Below are positions 8,176-17,749 of a DNA stretch of 64,000 nt, in pieces. The translations under genes were made by a program, and so were the position numbers. The stretch covers positions 1 to 64,000 of the forward strand of contig NZ_FOZZ01000004.1 in NCBI RefSeq assembly GCF_900116225.1, in the 5' to 3' direction. The notes beneath the pieces were generated by a model. It had not been told where the DNA came from. It did no database searches and saw only the letters and a program-made list of their open reading frames with translations. How positions within the stretch are numbered: the stretch's first letter is position 1; each line of letters starts with the position of its first letter. Source of the stretch: Sphingobacterium wenxiniae. Its GTDB lineage: Bacteria > Bacteroidota > Bacteroidia > Sphingobacteriales > Sphingobacteriaceae.

Positions 8176-8508
8176 TTAAAATATTTTCTTCCACCAAGGC
8201 TTTCTAAACCCTACATACCATTTCCCGTTTTCTTCCCTTACTGGAAAAACATCGATATAATTTCCCTGACCAACATCTCCTTTTCCCGTCTGCAAATCAA
8301 ATCGGTGCCGATGGTAAGGACAAACTAATTTACCTTCTTCACACCAACCTTGGCTTAAGTCTGCTCCTGCATGTGGGCAACGGCTACCCGTAGCATAAAG
8401 TTTCCCTCTCAACAGCAGTAAGCACAATCGCTTGCCCCCGACAACCACTTTCTGTATCTTGCCCTCTTGTTGAGGCAGCTGAATGACATACCAAGTTAAC
8501 TTCTCCAT
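8176..8508 (-). CDS. Rieske [2Fe-2S] domain protein
   Basis: About 110 residues from the ATG at 8508 (MEKLTWYVI). The cluster ligands are clear: CPH in RCPHAGADLSQGWC and CPYHRHRFDL, i.e. C-x-H and C-x2-H. The tail GNYIDVFPVREENGKWYVGF is typical of the NirD/ferredoxin-like small Rieske proteins that pass electrons to oxygenases or nitrite reductase. No partner oxygenase is adjacent, so its partner is unknown. It lies downstream of typA, separated by a hairpin. Confidence 0.92.
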   Translation of the reverse strand: MEKLTWYVIQLPQQEGKIQKVVVGGKRLCLLLLRGKLYATGSRCPHAGADLSQGWCEEGKLVCPYHRHRFDLQTGKGDVGQGNYIDVFPVREENGKWYVGFRKPWWKKIF

Positions 8509-8532
8509 GATTAAAAATAACCATAAAAAACA

Positions 8533-8564
8533 AAGGAGCAAAGACATTGCTATCTTTGCTCCTT
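8533..8564 (-). terminator. Hairpin terminator after typA
   Basis: Arms AAGGAGCAAAGA and TCTTTGCTCCTT with an 8-nt loop lie between the end of typA (8589) and the start of the Rieske gene. The T-tract on the minus side (ttgttttttatgg) supports termination of typA transcripts. Confidence 0.6.
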
Positions 8565-8588
8565 GTTCTTGTATGTTATTACTAACGC

Positions 8589-10394
8589 TTATTGAAATTT
8601 CTTAGCGTTAATTTTTCTTTCGTTTTCAGTCAAGTAAATCTTGCGCAGACGCATAGACTGTGGCGTTACCTCGATGTACTCATCCGCTTGGATATATTCC
8701 ATACATTCTTCCAAAGAGAATTTGATTGCCGGAGCGATACGTGTATTGTCATCAGAACCAGAAGCACGCATATTTGTCAATTGCTTACCTTTGGTAACAT
8801 TAATCGTCAAATCGTTATCACGGATGTGTTCACCTAAGATCTGTCCTTCGTAAATCTCAACACCTGGATCAACGAAGAAGCGACCACGGTCTTGCAACTT
8901 GTCTATAGAGTATGCAGTTGTCGAACCTGTATCCAAAGAAATCAATACACCTGCCATACGCTTAGGAATAGTTCCTTTCCAAGGCTCATATCCTTTCAGA
9001 CGGTGTGCCATCACAGCCTCACCAGCTGTCGCCGTCAATACGTTATTACGCAAGCCAATGATACCACGTGAAGGAATAGAGAACTCTAAATGTTGCATAT
9101 CGCCCTTAGCTTCCATAATCAATAACTCACCTTTACGCTGTGTTACCAATTCGATTACCTTACCGGATACCTCCGCTGGAACGTCTACAACAAGTTCTTC
9201 GATAGGCTCACATTTCACACCATCAATTTCTTTAACGATAACCTGTGGCTGACCAACTTGCAATTCATAGCCTTCGCGACGCATAGTCTCGATCAAAACC
9301 GATAAGTGAAGGATACCACGACCATATACCAACCAAGCATCTGGAGATTCTGTAGGAACTACACGCAATGCTAGGTTTTTCTCCAATTCTTTTTGCAAGC
9401 GGTCGTATATATTACGCGAAGTCACCAATTTACCTTCTCTACCAAAGAAAGGAGAGTTGTTAATTGTGAACAACATGTTCATCGTTGGCTCATCAATGCT
9501 GATAACTTCTAATTGTTCTGGGTTTTCAAAATCAGCAATAGTATCACCAATATCAAAACCTTCGATCCCAACTACTGCACAGATATCACCAGCATGTACT
9601 TCAGGCACCTTAATACGGCCCAAGCCCTCAAATACCTGTAATTCTTTTACGCGGGATTTTACGATTTTACCATCACGTTTTACCAACGATACTGGTTGGT
9701 TTTCTTTAATCGTTCCACGAGCTACACGACCGATAGCGATACGACCTACGAAAGTCGAGTAATCCAGGGAAGTAACTTGCATTTGCAATGTACCTTCGGA
9801 AACCTTAGGTGCAGGAATATGTTCAACAATCGCGTCCAATAAATCGGTGAAGTCGGTTGTCGGTTTTTTCCAATCGGTAGACATCCACCCTTGCTTAGAT
9901 GACCCGTATAATACAGGGAAGTCCAACTGGTCTTCCGTTGCGCCCAAATTGAAGAACAAGTCGAATACATTCTCATAAACTTCGTCAGGGCGACAGTTCT
10001 CTTTATCCACTTTGTTGACAACAACAATCGGCTTGATACCCAAACCTAAAGCTTTTCCTGTTACGAAACGTGTCTGTGGCATTGGTCCTTCGAAGGCATC
10101 CACCAATAACACAACACCATCCGCCATTTTCAATACACGCTCTACTTCTCCACCAAAATCGGCGTGACCAGGGGTATCAATGATGTTGATCTTGAAATCT
10201 TTGTATTTTACAGAAACGTTCTTTGATACGATGGTAATACCACGCTCACGTTCCAAGTCATTATTATCCAGGATCAATTCTCCTGCATTTTCATTTTCTC
10301 TAAATTGATTGGTAAAATAAAGAATCTTATCAACCAAAGTAGTTTTACCGTGGTCAACGTGTGCGATAATCGCGATATTTCTAATGTTCTGCAT
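8589..10394 (-). CDS. typA: Ribosome-associated translational GTPase TypA/BipA
   Basis: About 601 residues from the ATG at 10394 ([20 protein letters not shown]). G1 is AHVDHGKT, G2/switch I is RERGITI, G3 is DTPGHADF, and G4 is VVNKVDK. Domains II, III, V and the C-terminal BipA domain follow in the order known for LepA/EF-G relatives. It binds the ribosome and helps assembly or translation under stress and cold. It is transcribed from a promoter that lies inside the hairpin separating it from kbl. Confidence 0.97.
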   Translation of the reverse strand: MQNIRNIAIIAHVDHGKTTLVDKILYFTNQFRENENAGELILDNNDLERERGITIVSKNVSVKYKDFKINIIDTPGHADFGGEVERVLKMADGVVLLVDAFEGPMPQTRFVTGKALGLGIKPIVVVNKVDKENCRPDEVYENVFDLFFNLGATEDQLDFPVLYGSSKQGWMSTDWKKPTTDFTDLLDAIVEHIPAPKVSEGTLQMQVTSLDYSTFVGRIAIGRVARGTIKENQPVSLVKRDGKIVKSRVKELQVFEGLGRIKVPEVHAGDICAVVGIEGFDIGDTIADFENPEQLEVISIDEPTMNMLFTINNSPFFGREGKLVTSRNIYDRLQKELEKNLALRVVPTESPDAWLVYGRGILHLSVLIETMRREGYELQVGQPQVIVKEIDGVKCEPIEELVVDVPAEVSGKVIELVTQRKGELLIMEAKGDMQHLEFSIPSRGIIGLRNNVLTATAGEAVMAHRLKGYEPWKGTIPKRMAGVLISLDTGSTTAYSIDKLQDRGRFFVDPGVEIYEGQILGEHIRDNDLTINVTKGKQLTNMRASGSDDNTRIAPAIKFSLEECMEYIQADEYIEVTPQSMRLRKIYLTENERKINAKKFQ

Positions 10395-10414
10395 TGAGCA
10401 ATAATGTATTATAA

Positions 10415-10457
10415 AAAAATTGAGGTGCAAAGATAATTATTTTGCACCTCAATTTTT
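10415..10457 (-). terminator. kbl terminator hairpin that also contains the typA -7 box
   Basis: 17-bp arms AAAAATTGAGGTGCAAA and TTTGCACCTCAATTTTT with a 9-nt loop lie downstream of kbl. On the minus strand the loop and left arm read TATCTTTG (10428-10435), a match to TAnnTTTG, placed about 35 nt before the typA start. One element thus appears to end kbl transcripts and start typA transcripts. Confidence 0.65.
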
Positions 10458-10471
10458 GCTTTTTTATGTTA

Positions 10472-11662
10472 TTATTTTATTACGTCTAACTCTTTACCGA
10501 CTTTAGTAAAGGCAGCGATAGCTTTATCAAGGTGTTGAATATCGTGGCCTGCGGATATTTGCACGCGTATTCTTGCTTTCCCCTGAGGTACAACCGGATA
10601 GTAAAAGCCAATCACGTAAATGCCCTCTTCCAACATTCGCGCAGCAAACTCTTGTGCCAATTTCGCATCGTATAGCATCACTGGAACAATCGGATGGAAA
10701 CCCGGTTTGATATCAAAACCAGCCTCGGTCATCTTCTCACGGAAGTATTTCGTATTAGCCTCCAATTTATCACGCAACTCTGTGGTCTCACTCAGCATAT
10801 CCAGAACAGCAACAGAAGCCCCTGCAATCGCTGGAGCTAAGGTGTTCGAGAATAAGTATGGTCGTGAGCGCTGACGCAACATATCAATGATTTCTTTCTT
10901 GCCCGATGTAAAACCGCCAGAAGCACCACCTAAAGCTTTACCAAGTGTTCCTGTAATAATGTCCACACGGTCAATCACATCGAACAATTCATGTGTACCA
11001 CGGCCTGTCCTACCGATAAAACCCGAACAGTGGGATTCATCAATCATCACCAACGCCTCATACTTGTCCGCTAAATCACAGATTTTGTCCAAAGGAGCTA
11101 CCGAACCATCCATTGAAAAAGCTCCATCTGTAACGATAATACGATGACGAGCTCCGGAAGCCGCTTGAAGTTGTGCCTCTAAGTCGGCCATATCGCAGTT
11201 TTTATAACGGAAACGTTGCGCTTTACACAAACGCACACCATCAATAATAGATGCGTGATTCAATTCATCGGAAATAATCGCATCTTCTGCTCCCAATAAT
11301 GGTTCGAAAACACCACCATTCGCATCAAATGCTGCCGCATACAAAATTGTATCTTCCGTACCCAAAAACTTGGATATTTTCGCTTCCAATTCCTTATGTA
11401 CATCCTGCGTACCACATATAAAACGGACGGAGGACATGCCATAGCCATGAGTGTCGATAGCCTTTTTCGCGGCTTCAATTACTTTCGGATGAGATGACAG
11501 CCCCAAATAGTTATTGGCACAGAAGTTAATTACTTCCTGCCCAGTGCTGACTTTAATATCTGCACCTTGCGGTGTCACAATAATGCGTTCTTCTTTATAT
11601 AAACCAGCCTCTTTAATTGCGACAAGTTCTTTTTCCAATACTGGTTTTAATGTTTTGTACAT
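10472..11662 (-). CDS. kbl: Glycine C-acetyltransferase (2-amino-3-ketobutyrate CoA ligase)
   Basis: About 396 residues from the ATG at 11662 ([13 protein letters not shown]). PLP-dependent alpha-oxoamine synthase family. Visible are [13 protein letters not shown], the [10 protein letters not shown] block, [13 protein letters not shown], the Asp-Glu-Ser-His in [11 protein letters not shown], and the PLP-lysine in [14 protein letters not shown]. It converts 2-amino-3-ketobutyrate plus CoA to glycine plus acetyl-CoA in threonine breakdown. The usual partner threonine dehydrogenase (tdh) is not adjacent. Serine palmitoyltransferase is a related alternative, but the start and the GASGGFTSG region fit Kbl best. 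Confidence 0.92.
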   Translation of the reverse strand: MYKTLKPVLEKELVAIKEAGLYKEERIIVTPQGADIKVSTGQEVINFCANNYLGLSSHPKVIEAAKKAIDTHGYGMSSVRFICGTQDVHKELEAKISKFLGTEDTILYAAAFDANGGVFEPLLGAEDAIISDELNHASIIDGVRLCKAQRFRYKNCDMADLEAQLQAASGARHRIIVTDGAFSMDGSVAPLDKICDLADKYEALVMIDESHCSGFIGRTGRGTHELFDVIDRVDIITGTLGKALGGASGGFTSGKKEIIDMLRQRSRPYLFSNTLAPAIAGASVAVLDMLSETTELRDKLEANTKYFREKMTEAGFDIKPGFHPIVPVMLYDAKLAQEFAARMLEEGIYVIGFYYPVVPQGKARIRVQISAGHDIQHLDKAIAAFTKVGKELDVIK

Positions 11663-11773
11663 AATCTTAAGTAAAAAGTCAAAATTAAAAAACCCCAAAA
11701 GCACCAGCTTCCAGATATTTATGCTAAGATAAAGGTATATTTTTAAATAAACCGATGAAATCGATTGCTTAAT

Positions 11774-13021
11774 TTACTCATATCGCAAAGCTTCCACAGG
11801 ATCCAGTCTGGATGCTTTTTTCGCCGGATAGAAGCCCGAGGCTGCTCCAACACCGATACACACGGACAGGCCTAGCAGCATCCAACGCCAAGGAATAATG
11901 AAATCTGCCCCCAACGCTATGGCCAACAGATTGCCTATAGCAATCCCCAGGACAATACCTGCCAACCCACCAATAACACAGATTACGATAGCTTCCATTA
12001 AAAACTGCTTACGGATAACACTTGGAGTTGCTCCGATAGCCTTCCGAACGCCAATTTCACGTGTACGTTCCGTAACCGACACCAACATGATATTCATCAG
12101 CCCTATAGATGCTCCAAGTAAAGTGATGAACGCGATAACAATAGCCCCTAATGTAACGTAAGTGAGGTTCTGCATCAAAATCTGTGCAACAGCATCGGAC
12201 TTTACAATTTCGAAATCATTAGTTTGCTTGGCATTCAGCGCCCGAACCTTGCGAAAGGTCGCGATCGCTTCTCCTTCGGCACCATCCATTTTGAATGGAT
12301 CCGTTGTCATGACCGTAATAACAAAAGAGGGATTGGAGGAACTCATCATCGCCCGACCTCGAGAAATCGGAACAAAACAGGCTTTATCTGCACCAAAACC
12401 CGCACTAGAACCTTTGCTTTCTAACACGCCAACCACCGTAAACCGATCACCTCCAACAGTAATATACTCACCAATAGGGCTTTTATTATTCTTGAATAGC
12501 TTGCTCTTCACTTCCTGACCGATGATAACTACACTGTTGCTGTTTTCAACATCTTGCGCAATAAAATTCCGTCCTTCAGCCAGTTTATAACCTGAGGTCT
12601 GGAGATAGTTTTCATCGGTTCCAAGAACGCCAATATTGGGATTTGTCTTTTCAGTAAGGTATTTCACAGTAGCCCCCCAAGTTACGTTCACGTTGAGTGA
12701 AACCAGGGCATCAAAATCAAAATTCTCCTTAAATGCCAATGCCTGTCGATAGGTGATCGATGGAAACACTTTTGCTCGACTGCCCCCAGAGCCGATCTGC
12801 ACATTTACACCTCGGTTTCGGATGTTGAAGGAGTTGGATCCCATCGAAGAAAACGAATTGGTCAACGAACTCTGTATAGCATCGATAGAGGTCAATACAC
12901 CTATCAGTGCCATAATACCGATAGCTATAATTAAAGCGGTCAAGAATGTGCGCAGCTTATTGCTTACAATAGATTGTAAGGCCAGCTTCACATTCTCACG
13001 ATAGGACATATTGACGGACAT
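11774..13021 (-). CDS. ABC transporter permease, MacB/FtsX family
   Basis: About 415 residues from the ATG at 13021 (MSVNMSYRENVKLALQSI); an in-frame ATG 4 codons later is also possible. Topology is typical of MacB-type permeases: one N-terminal membrane helix (LRTFLTALIIAIGIMALIGV), a ~220-residue periplasmic MacB_PCD domain, then three helices in the C-terminal FtsX domain with the conserved VSVTERTREIGVRKAIGAT. No ATPase gene is adjacent, so its partner is elsewhere. MacB-like systems act as mechanotransmission pumps for lipoproteins, peptides or drugs. Confidence 0.92.
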   Translation of the reverse strand: MSVNMSYRENVKLALQSIVSNKLRTFLTALIIAIGIMALIGVLTSIDAIQSSLTNSFSSMGSNSFNIRNRGVNVQIGSGGSRAKVFPSITYRQALAFKENFDFDALVSLNVNVTWGATVKYLTEKTNPNIGVLGTDENYLQTSGYKLAEGRNFIAQDVENSNSVVIIGQEVKSKLFKNNKSPIGEYITVGGDRFTVVGVLESKGSSAGFGADKACFVPISRGRAMMSSSNPSFVITVMTTDPFKMDGAEGEAIATFRKVRALNAKQTNDFEIVKSDAVAQILMQNLTYVTLGAIVIAFITLLGASIGLMNIMLVSVTERTREIGVRKAIGATPSVIRKQFLMEAIVICVIGGLAGIVLGIAIGNLLAIALGADFIIPWRWMLLGLSVCIGVGAASGFYPAKKASRLDPVEALRYE

Positions 13022-13197
13022 GGAAAAATCTTTGCCCCAAATTACTTGAAATAATGCACAAAAACAAAAGAGCCTATAAAATTCACGGGACAAGTGCACG
13101 AAAAAATTGATTAAACAAATCATCCATTTTGCTTAGATGTTCTATCATTCATTATAATGTGATACATTTTTCTACTATATAAAATAGATTATTTTGC

Positions 13198-13205
13198 TAA
13201 ATTTG
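13198..13205 (+). promoter_or_regulatory. -7 box (TAAATTTG) for rarA
   Basis: TAAATTTG matches TAnnTTTG and ends 8 nt before the rarA ATG, giving a transcript with almost no leader. Confidence 0.55.
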
Positions 13206-13213
13206 TTATCATT

Positions 13214-14494
13214 ATGGCAACATCAATCCCTTTAGCGGAACGTATGCGTCCGAAGACTATTGCTGATTATATAGGTCAATCCCACATTATTGGTGAAGGC
13301 GCGGTCTTGCGCAATGCTATACAACAGGGCAGTATTCCCTCTATGATTTTTTGGGGACCTCCAGGGGTCGGGAAAACGAGTTTGGCTTTGTTGATTGCCA
13401 ACGAGCTAAATCGTCCTTTCTTTTCGCTCAGCGCGATACAAGCTGGCGTAAAGGATATCCGTGAAGTCATCGATAAAGCGGAAAAGCTTCGGAACTTCAA
13501 TCAGGAGCAACCCATTTTATTTATCGATGAGATTCACCGCTTCTCGAAATCCCAACAGGATTCTTTATTGGGCGCAGTGGAACGTGGATTGGTGACTTTA
13601 ATCGGTGCCACAACAGAAAATCCATCTTTTGAGGTTATATCTGCTTTATTATCCCGTTGCCAAGTGTATGTCTTGGAGCATCTTTCCGAAGAAGATTTAC
13701 GAGCCATTCTTACACAGTCGATTGAAAAGGATGCTTATTTACGCGAACATCCAGTAAAATTGAAAGAATACGAAGCGTTGTTTCGCTTATCTGGTGGTGA
13801 TGCCCGAAAACTGCTGAATGTATTTGAACTTGTCGTACAGGCCGCTTATACGCAACAACAAGAAGTCACCAACGATTTTGTACTGAAGCAGGTACAGCAA
13901 AATATGGCGCGCTATGACAAAACCGGAGAACAGCATTATGACATCATCTCTGCATTTATCAAATCTATTCGTGGAAGCGACCCAAACGGCGCGATATATT
14001 GGTTGGCACGCATGCTTGATGGTGGAGAGGATCCAGTTTTTATTGCAAGAAGATTGGTTATATCTGCCTCTGAAGATATAGGCAATGCCAATCCCAATGC
14101 GCTATTGTTGGCAAACAACTGCTTCCAAGCCGTGAAAGTATTGGGAATGCCAGAGGCACGGATACCTTTAGCACAAGCCACAACATACCTAGCATCCTCA
14201 GCTAAAAGCGATTCCGCTTATGATGCTTTACAGAAAGCCATGACTCTGGTAAAGAAGACAGGCGATCTTTCCGTACCTCTTCATCTTCGAAATGCTCCGA
14301 CCAAGTTGATGAAAGATTTAGATTATGGAGCCGAGTATAAATATGCACACGCCTATCCAGGACATTTCGTAGAACAGGAATTCCTACCAGAACCTGTTTC
14401 GGGAACACAACTTTATGAACCGAAAAACAATGCAGCCGAGAATAAAATTCGAGAAAGTCTAAAAAGCAAATGGAAAGATAAGTATGGGTATTAG
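13214..14494 (+). CDS. rarA: Replication-associated recombination protein A (MgsA/WRNIP1-type AAA+ ATPase)
   Basis: 426 residues, full length. Walker A is GPPGVGKTSLA, Walker B is ILFIDEIHRF, sensor 1 is GATTENPSFEV, and the arginine-finger region follows LLSRCQVYVL. The C-terminal half is the tetramerisation and MgsA domain (DYGAEYKYAHAYPGHF). It acts at stalled replication forks together with SSB and RecG; both of those genes are in this window but not in the same operon. Confidence 0.96.
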   Translation: MATSIPLAERMRPKTIADYIGQSHIIGEGAVLRNAIQQGSIPSMIFWGPPGVGKTSLALLIANELNRPFFSLSAIQAGVKDIREVIDKAEKLRNFNQEQPILFIDEIHRFSKSQQDSLLGAVERGLVTLIGATTENPSFEVISALLSRCQVYVLEHLSEEDLRAILTQSIEKDAYLREHPVKLKEYEALFRLSGGDARKLLNVFELVVQAAYTQQQEVTNDFVLKQVQQNMARYDKTGEQHYDIISAFIKSIRGSDPNGAIYWLARMLDGGEDPVFIARRLVISASEDIGNANPNALLLANNCFQAVKVLGMPEARIPLAQATTYLASSAKSDSAYDALQKAMTLVKKTGDLSVPLHLRNAPTKLMKDLDYGAEYKYAHAYPGHFVEQEFLPEPVSGTQLYEPKNNAAENKIRESLKSKWKDKYGY

Positions 14495-14549
14495 AAGTCT
14501 CTTAGAACGGCAAGAAGTCACATAAACTAAAAATGAGCCGAAACAACCA

Positions 14550-15083
14550 ATGTATAACAAATTAGACAGACGTTCCATTCGATTATACGGGTATGACTAT
14601 TCACAGGAAGGGCTTTACTTCTTAACAATCTGTTGCCAAGATCGAATTTGTTTTCTTGGTGAAATTATCGCTAGCGAGATGATATTAAACGAAATTGGAA
14701 AACAAGCCAAAAATTGTTGGTTAGAGATACCCAATCATTTCAACAATGTTAAATTACATGAATATGTTATCATGCCGAATCATATACATGGAATTATTCA
14801 AATCTTAGGGGCAAAAAATTTTTTGCCCAATGAAAAAAATATTTTATATAATGGGACGAAAGATATTTCGCCCCTACGCGGGACGTCAAAAACAATAGGA
14901 TCAATAGTTCGCGGATTCAAAATCGGCGTTACCAAATGGGTACGTCAAAACACGGACATATACAATTTATGGCAACGCAATTATTATGAACATATTATTC
15001 GTAGCAATGAATCTTATCAAAGGATTACTGATTATATACAAAACAACCCTCAAAATTGGATGAAAGATAAATTTCACCAATAA
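14550..15083 (+). CDS. REP-associated tyrosine transposase (RAYT, Y1/IS200-like)
   Basis: 177 residues. It starts at a TnpA_REP-like core: RRSIRLYGYDYSQEGLYFLT, then ICCQDR, and the HUH motif in MPNHIHGII. The catalytic tyrosine lies in the C-terminal helix (YYEHIIRSNESYQRITDYI). Such proteins nick and move short palindromic REP elements rather than whole insertion sequences. Two palindromes lie inside the coding sequence, in the variable loop between the HUH core and the SKTIGSIVRGFK block. There are no IS-like ends around the gene, so it is a single-copy domesticated-type RAYT. Confidence 0.9.
   Translation: MYNKLDRRSIRLYGYDYSQEGLYFLTICCQDRICFLGEIIASEMILNEIGKQAKNCWLEIPNHFNNVKLHEYVIMPNHIHGIIQILGAKNFLPNEKNILYNGTKDISPLRGTSKTIGSIVRGFKIGVTKWVRQNTDIYNLWQRNYYEHIIRSNESYQRITDYIQNNPQNWMKDKFHQ
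14809..14828. repeat. Perfect 20-bp palindrome inside the RAYT gene
   Basis: GGGC followed by six A, six T and GCCC: a perfect self-complementary sequence within the coding region, at the loop that varies between RAYT proteins. It resembles a REP-type hairpin. Confidence 0.75.
14853..14873. repeat. Second REP-like hairpin inside the RAYT gene
   Basis: GGG-A-CGAAA, loop GATA, then TTTCG-CCC: an 8-bp stem with one bulged A, 24 nt after the first palindrome and in the same variable loop of the protein. Confidence 0.6.
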
Positions 15084-15110
15084 CCCACATAGGAAAGACA
15101 TAAACAAAAA

Positions 15111-15137
15111 AGCCCGCAACAAAATGTGCTGCGGGCT
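15111..15137. terminator. Bidirectional terminator between the RAYT gene and metE
   Basis: AGCCCGCA and its complement TGCGGGCT flank an 11-nt loop, with an A-tract on the left and T-rich sequence on the right. It serves the convergent RAYT and metE transcripts. Confidence 0.8.
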
Positions 15138-15164
15138 GTTCTATTTTATAATACTAACTTATTC

Positions 15165-17480
15165 TTAGCTTTCTGCGCGTAAGATTTTTGCAGCTTCAAC
15201 CATAGCTTCCAAAGCAGCTTTAGTTTCAGGCCATGCACGTGTTTTCAGACCACAGTCAGGATTAACCCACAACTGCTCTGCTGGAACCACATTTTTAGCT
15301 TTACGCAACAATTCCACCATCTCTTCAGTGCTTGGTACACGTGGGGAGTGAATATCGTATACACCAGGTCCAATATCATTTGGATATTTGAAATCACCAG
15401 CAAAAGCATCCAACAACTCCATTTGTGAACGAGAAGTCTCGATAGTAATTACGTCAGCATCCATTGCAGCGATGTCTTCGATAATATCGTTGAACTCCGA
15501 GTAACACATGTGTGTATGGATTTGTGTATCATCGTCTACATTGGAAGAAGAAACACGGAACGCACGTACCGCCCAGTTTAGGTAATCTTTCTGGTCAGCT
15601 TTACGCAATGGAAGACCTTCGCGAATAGCCGGTTCATCGATTTGGATGATTTTAATACCTTCTTTTTCCAATGCTTGCACTTCGTCTAAGATAGCTAATG
15701 CAATTTGGTAAGTTGTAGTCGAGCGAGGTTGATCGTTACGTACAAAAGACCATTGCAAGATCGTTACCGGACCTGTCAACATTCCTTTTACAGGACGGTT
15801 AGTCAATGACTGTGCATAGGCAGACCAACGCACTGTCATATCAGCTGGACGATAAACATCACCATAAATAACCGGAGGTTTCACACAACGAGAACCGTAA
15901 GATTGTACCCAACCGTTTTTGGTAAAGGCATAACCCGCCAATTGCTCACCGAAGTACTCTACCATGTCATTACGCTCGAATTCACCGTGCACCAATACAT
16001 CGATGTCCAGCTCTTCTTGCAAACGGATTGTTCTTTCGGTTTCTTCTGCGATTTCTTTATCGTATTGTTCTTGTGTAATAGCACCTTTTTTCAAATCAGC
16101 TCTCCACTTACGTACATCTTTTGTTTGCGGGAAAGATCCGATAGTTGTCGTAGCGAAAGCCGGCAAGTTGAATTTTTCTTGTTGTGCAGCTTTACGAACT
16201 GGGAAAGGAGAAGTACGTGTAGCATCATCATCTGTGATGTTTGCTGTACGCTCTTTTACCTCCGGCTTGTGGATCAAAGGTGAGGTACGACGGCTTTCTG
16301 CTGCAGCTTTGTTTGCTTCAAAACGCTCAGCTGTTTTTGCATCAACTTCGCTATCAGCCAAGATTGCTAAATCTTTCACCTCAGCCAATTTCTGCTTAGC
16401 AAAAGCCAACCAGTTTTTAACTTCAGCAGGTAAAGATTCTTCGTTATCTTCATTATCCAAATCAAAAGGCACGTGCAATAATGATGATGAAGGTGCTATC
16501 CATACGCGGTCTGTCCCTAAAGCATCTACTGCTTGTTTGATTTTAGCCAAAGATTTTTCGTAATCGTTTTTCCAAATGTTACGTCCTTCTACCACACCCA
16601 ATGACAAAGTCAATGAGGCAGGAACTTTAGCCAGAACGGTATCCAATTGGTTTTCGCCACGCACTAAATCTAAGTGCAAAGCGTGAACAGGTAGATTAAC
16701 AGCAACTTCTTCGTTATCGCGAAGCGCTTCGAAATAAGTAGCTACTACCAATTTGATGTCTTGAGCCGCAGCAGCAAGTTTTTCAAATACTTTGCTGTAC
16801 AATGCTTTTACGTCCGCATCTATATCTAATGCCAAATAAGGCTCATCAATCTGCACATATTGTGCACCTGCAGCAGCCAATTTGGCCAAAATTTCTTCGT
16901 AAACAGGAAGCAATCTATCGATCAAATCGATACGGTTGAAACCGGCTTCTTTTTCTTTACCTACTAAAAGGTAAGTGATTGGGCCAATCAATACAGGTTT
17001 TGTTTCGACACCCAATGATTTAGCCTCGTTGTATTCGTTCAGGAATTTCTCCGAAGTCAATTTGAATTGTTGGTCTTTGGTAAATTCAGGAACGATATAA
17101 TGGTAGTTCGTGTCGAACCACTTGGTCATTTCCATTGCCGTAACGTCAACACCTTCCTCCTGGAAGCCGCGCGCCATAGCAAAATATAAATCCAGGTTGT
17201 ACTGGCGGTCAATCTTGTTCAACAAAGAGTTGTAGCGAGCCGGGATAGCTCCCACAGTCAATGACAAGTCTAATACTTGGTCATAGAAAGAGAAGTCGTT
17301 GGAAGGAATAAGGTCGATTCCTGCATCCTTTTGAGTCTTCCAATTGCCTTCACGGATTTTCAGTCCAGCTTGCAATAATTCTTCCGCTGAAATTTTCTTA
17401 GCCCAATATGCTTCATTGGCCTTTTTCAATTCGCGGAAAGCTCCCACACGTGGGTAACCTAAATTGTTTGTTAATAACAT
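15165..17480 (-). CDS. metE: Cobalamin-independent methionine synthase
   Basis: 771 residues, normal for MetE. It starts MLLTNNLGYPRVGAFRELK. The C-terminal barrel carries the zinc and substrate residues: FATTTIGSFPQTKDVR, the IQIDEPAIREGLPL block, HTHMCYSEF (His and Cys ligands) and NPDCGLKTR (Cys ligand). It transfers a methyl group from 5-methyltetrahydropteroyl-polyglutamate to homocysteine. The leader holds a SAM-I riboswitch, so expression should fall when S-adenosylmethionine is plentiful. It stands alone and is not in an operon. Confidence 0.97.
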   Translation of the reverse strand: MLLTNNLGYPRVGAFRELKKANEAYWAKKISAEELLQAGLKIREGNWKTQKDAGIDLIPSNDFSFYDQVLDLSLTVGAIPARYNSLLNKIDRQYNLDLYFAMARGFQEEGVDVTAMEMTKWFDTNYHYIVPEFTKDQQFKLTSEKFLNEYNEAKSLGVETKPVLIGPITYLLVGKEKEAGFNRIDLIDRLLPVYEEILAKLAAAGAQYVQIDEPYLALDIDADVKALYSKVFEKLAAAAQDIKLVVATYFEALRDNEEVAVNLPVHALHLDLVRGENQLDTVLAKVPASLTLSLGVVEGRNIWKNDYEKSLAKIKQAVDALGTDRVWIAPSSSLLHVPFDLDNEDNEESLPAEVKNWLAFAKQKLAEVKDLAILADSEVDAKTAERFEANKAAAESRRTSPLIHKPEVKERTANITDDDATRTSPFPVRKAAQQEKFNLPAFATTTIGSFPQTKDVRKWRADLKKGAITQEQYDKEIAEETERTIRLQEELDIDVLVHGEFERNDMVEYFGEQLAGYAFTKNGWVQSYGSRCVKPPVIYGDVYRPADMTVRWSAYAQSLTNRPVKGMLTGPVTILQWSFVRNDQPRSTTTYQIALAILDEVQALEKEGIKIIQIDEPAIREGLPLRKADQKDYLNWAVRAFRVSSSNVDDDTQIHTHMCYSEFNDIIEDIAAMDADVITIETSRSQMELLDAFAGDFKYPNDIGPGVYDIHSPRVPSTEEMVELLRKAKNVVPAEQLWVNPDCGLKTRAWPETKAALEAMVEAAKILRAES

Positions 17481-17554
17481 AAATTTCTACTTGTTTTTTC
17501 TTATCCTAAAACTATTCATGCTTTGCAGAGAAGGACACTCGGACTTGGTGACTT

Positions 17555-17659
17555 CAGCTTATCTTTCCCCTTAACCTTGGAGTAGAATGTAGCACCTTGT
17601 CAAGAGACAGGTTGCTAAGGCTTCATCGGGTCTAATCCCTCTACCTTTCTCTATAAGCG
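17555..17659 (-). ncRNA. SAM-I (S-box) riboswitch upstream of metE
   Basis: The minus strand shows the S-box core in order: P1 (CGCTTATAG pairing with GATAAGC), AGAGAAAGGTAGAGGGA, then GACCCGATGAAGCC and TTAGCAACC, followed by the P3 and P4 stems. These are the conserved kink-turn and SAM-binding strands of SAM-I. The ~75 nt between P1 and the metE ATG show no clear intrinsic terminator, so control may be at translation initiation or by another route. Confidence 0.93.
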
Positions 17660-17749
17660 GTGCTAATATACGGCTTAAATTTGAAAATCACAAAATAATG
17701 TGAAAATCAGTTAAGTCTGTGCCACTTAAAAAACAAGAAGGGACTATCC

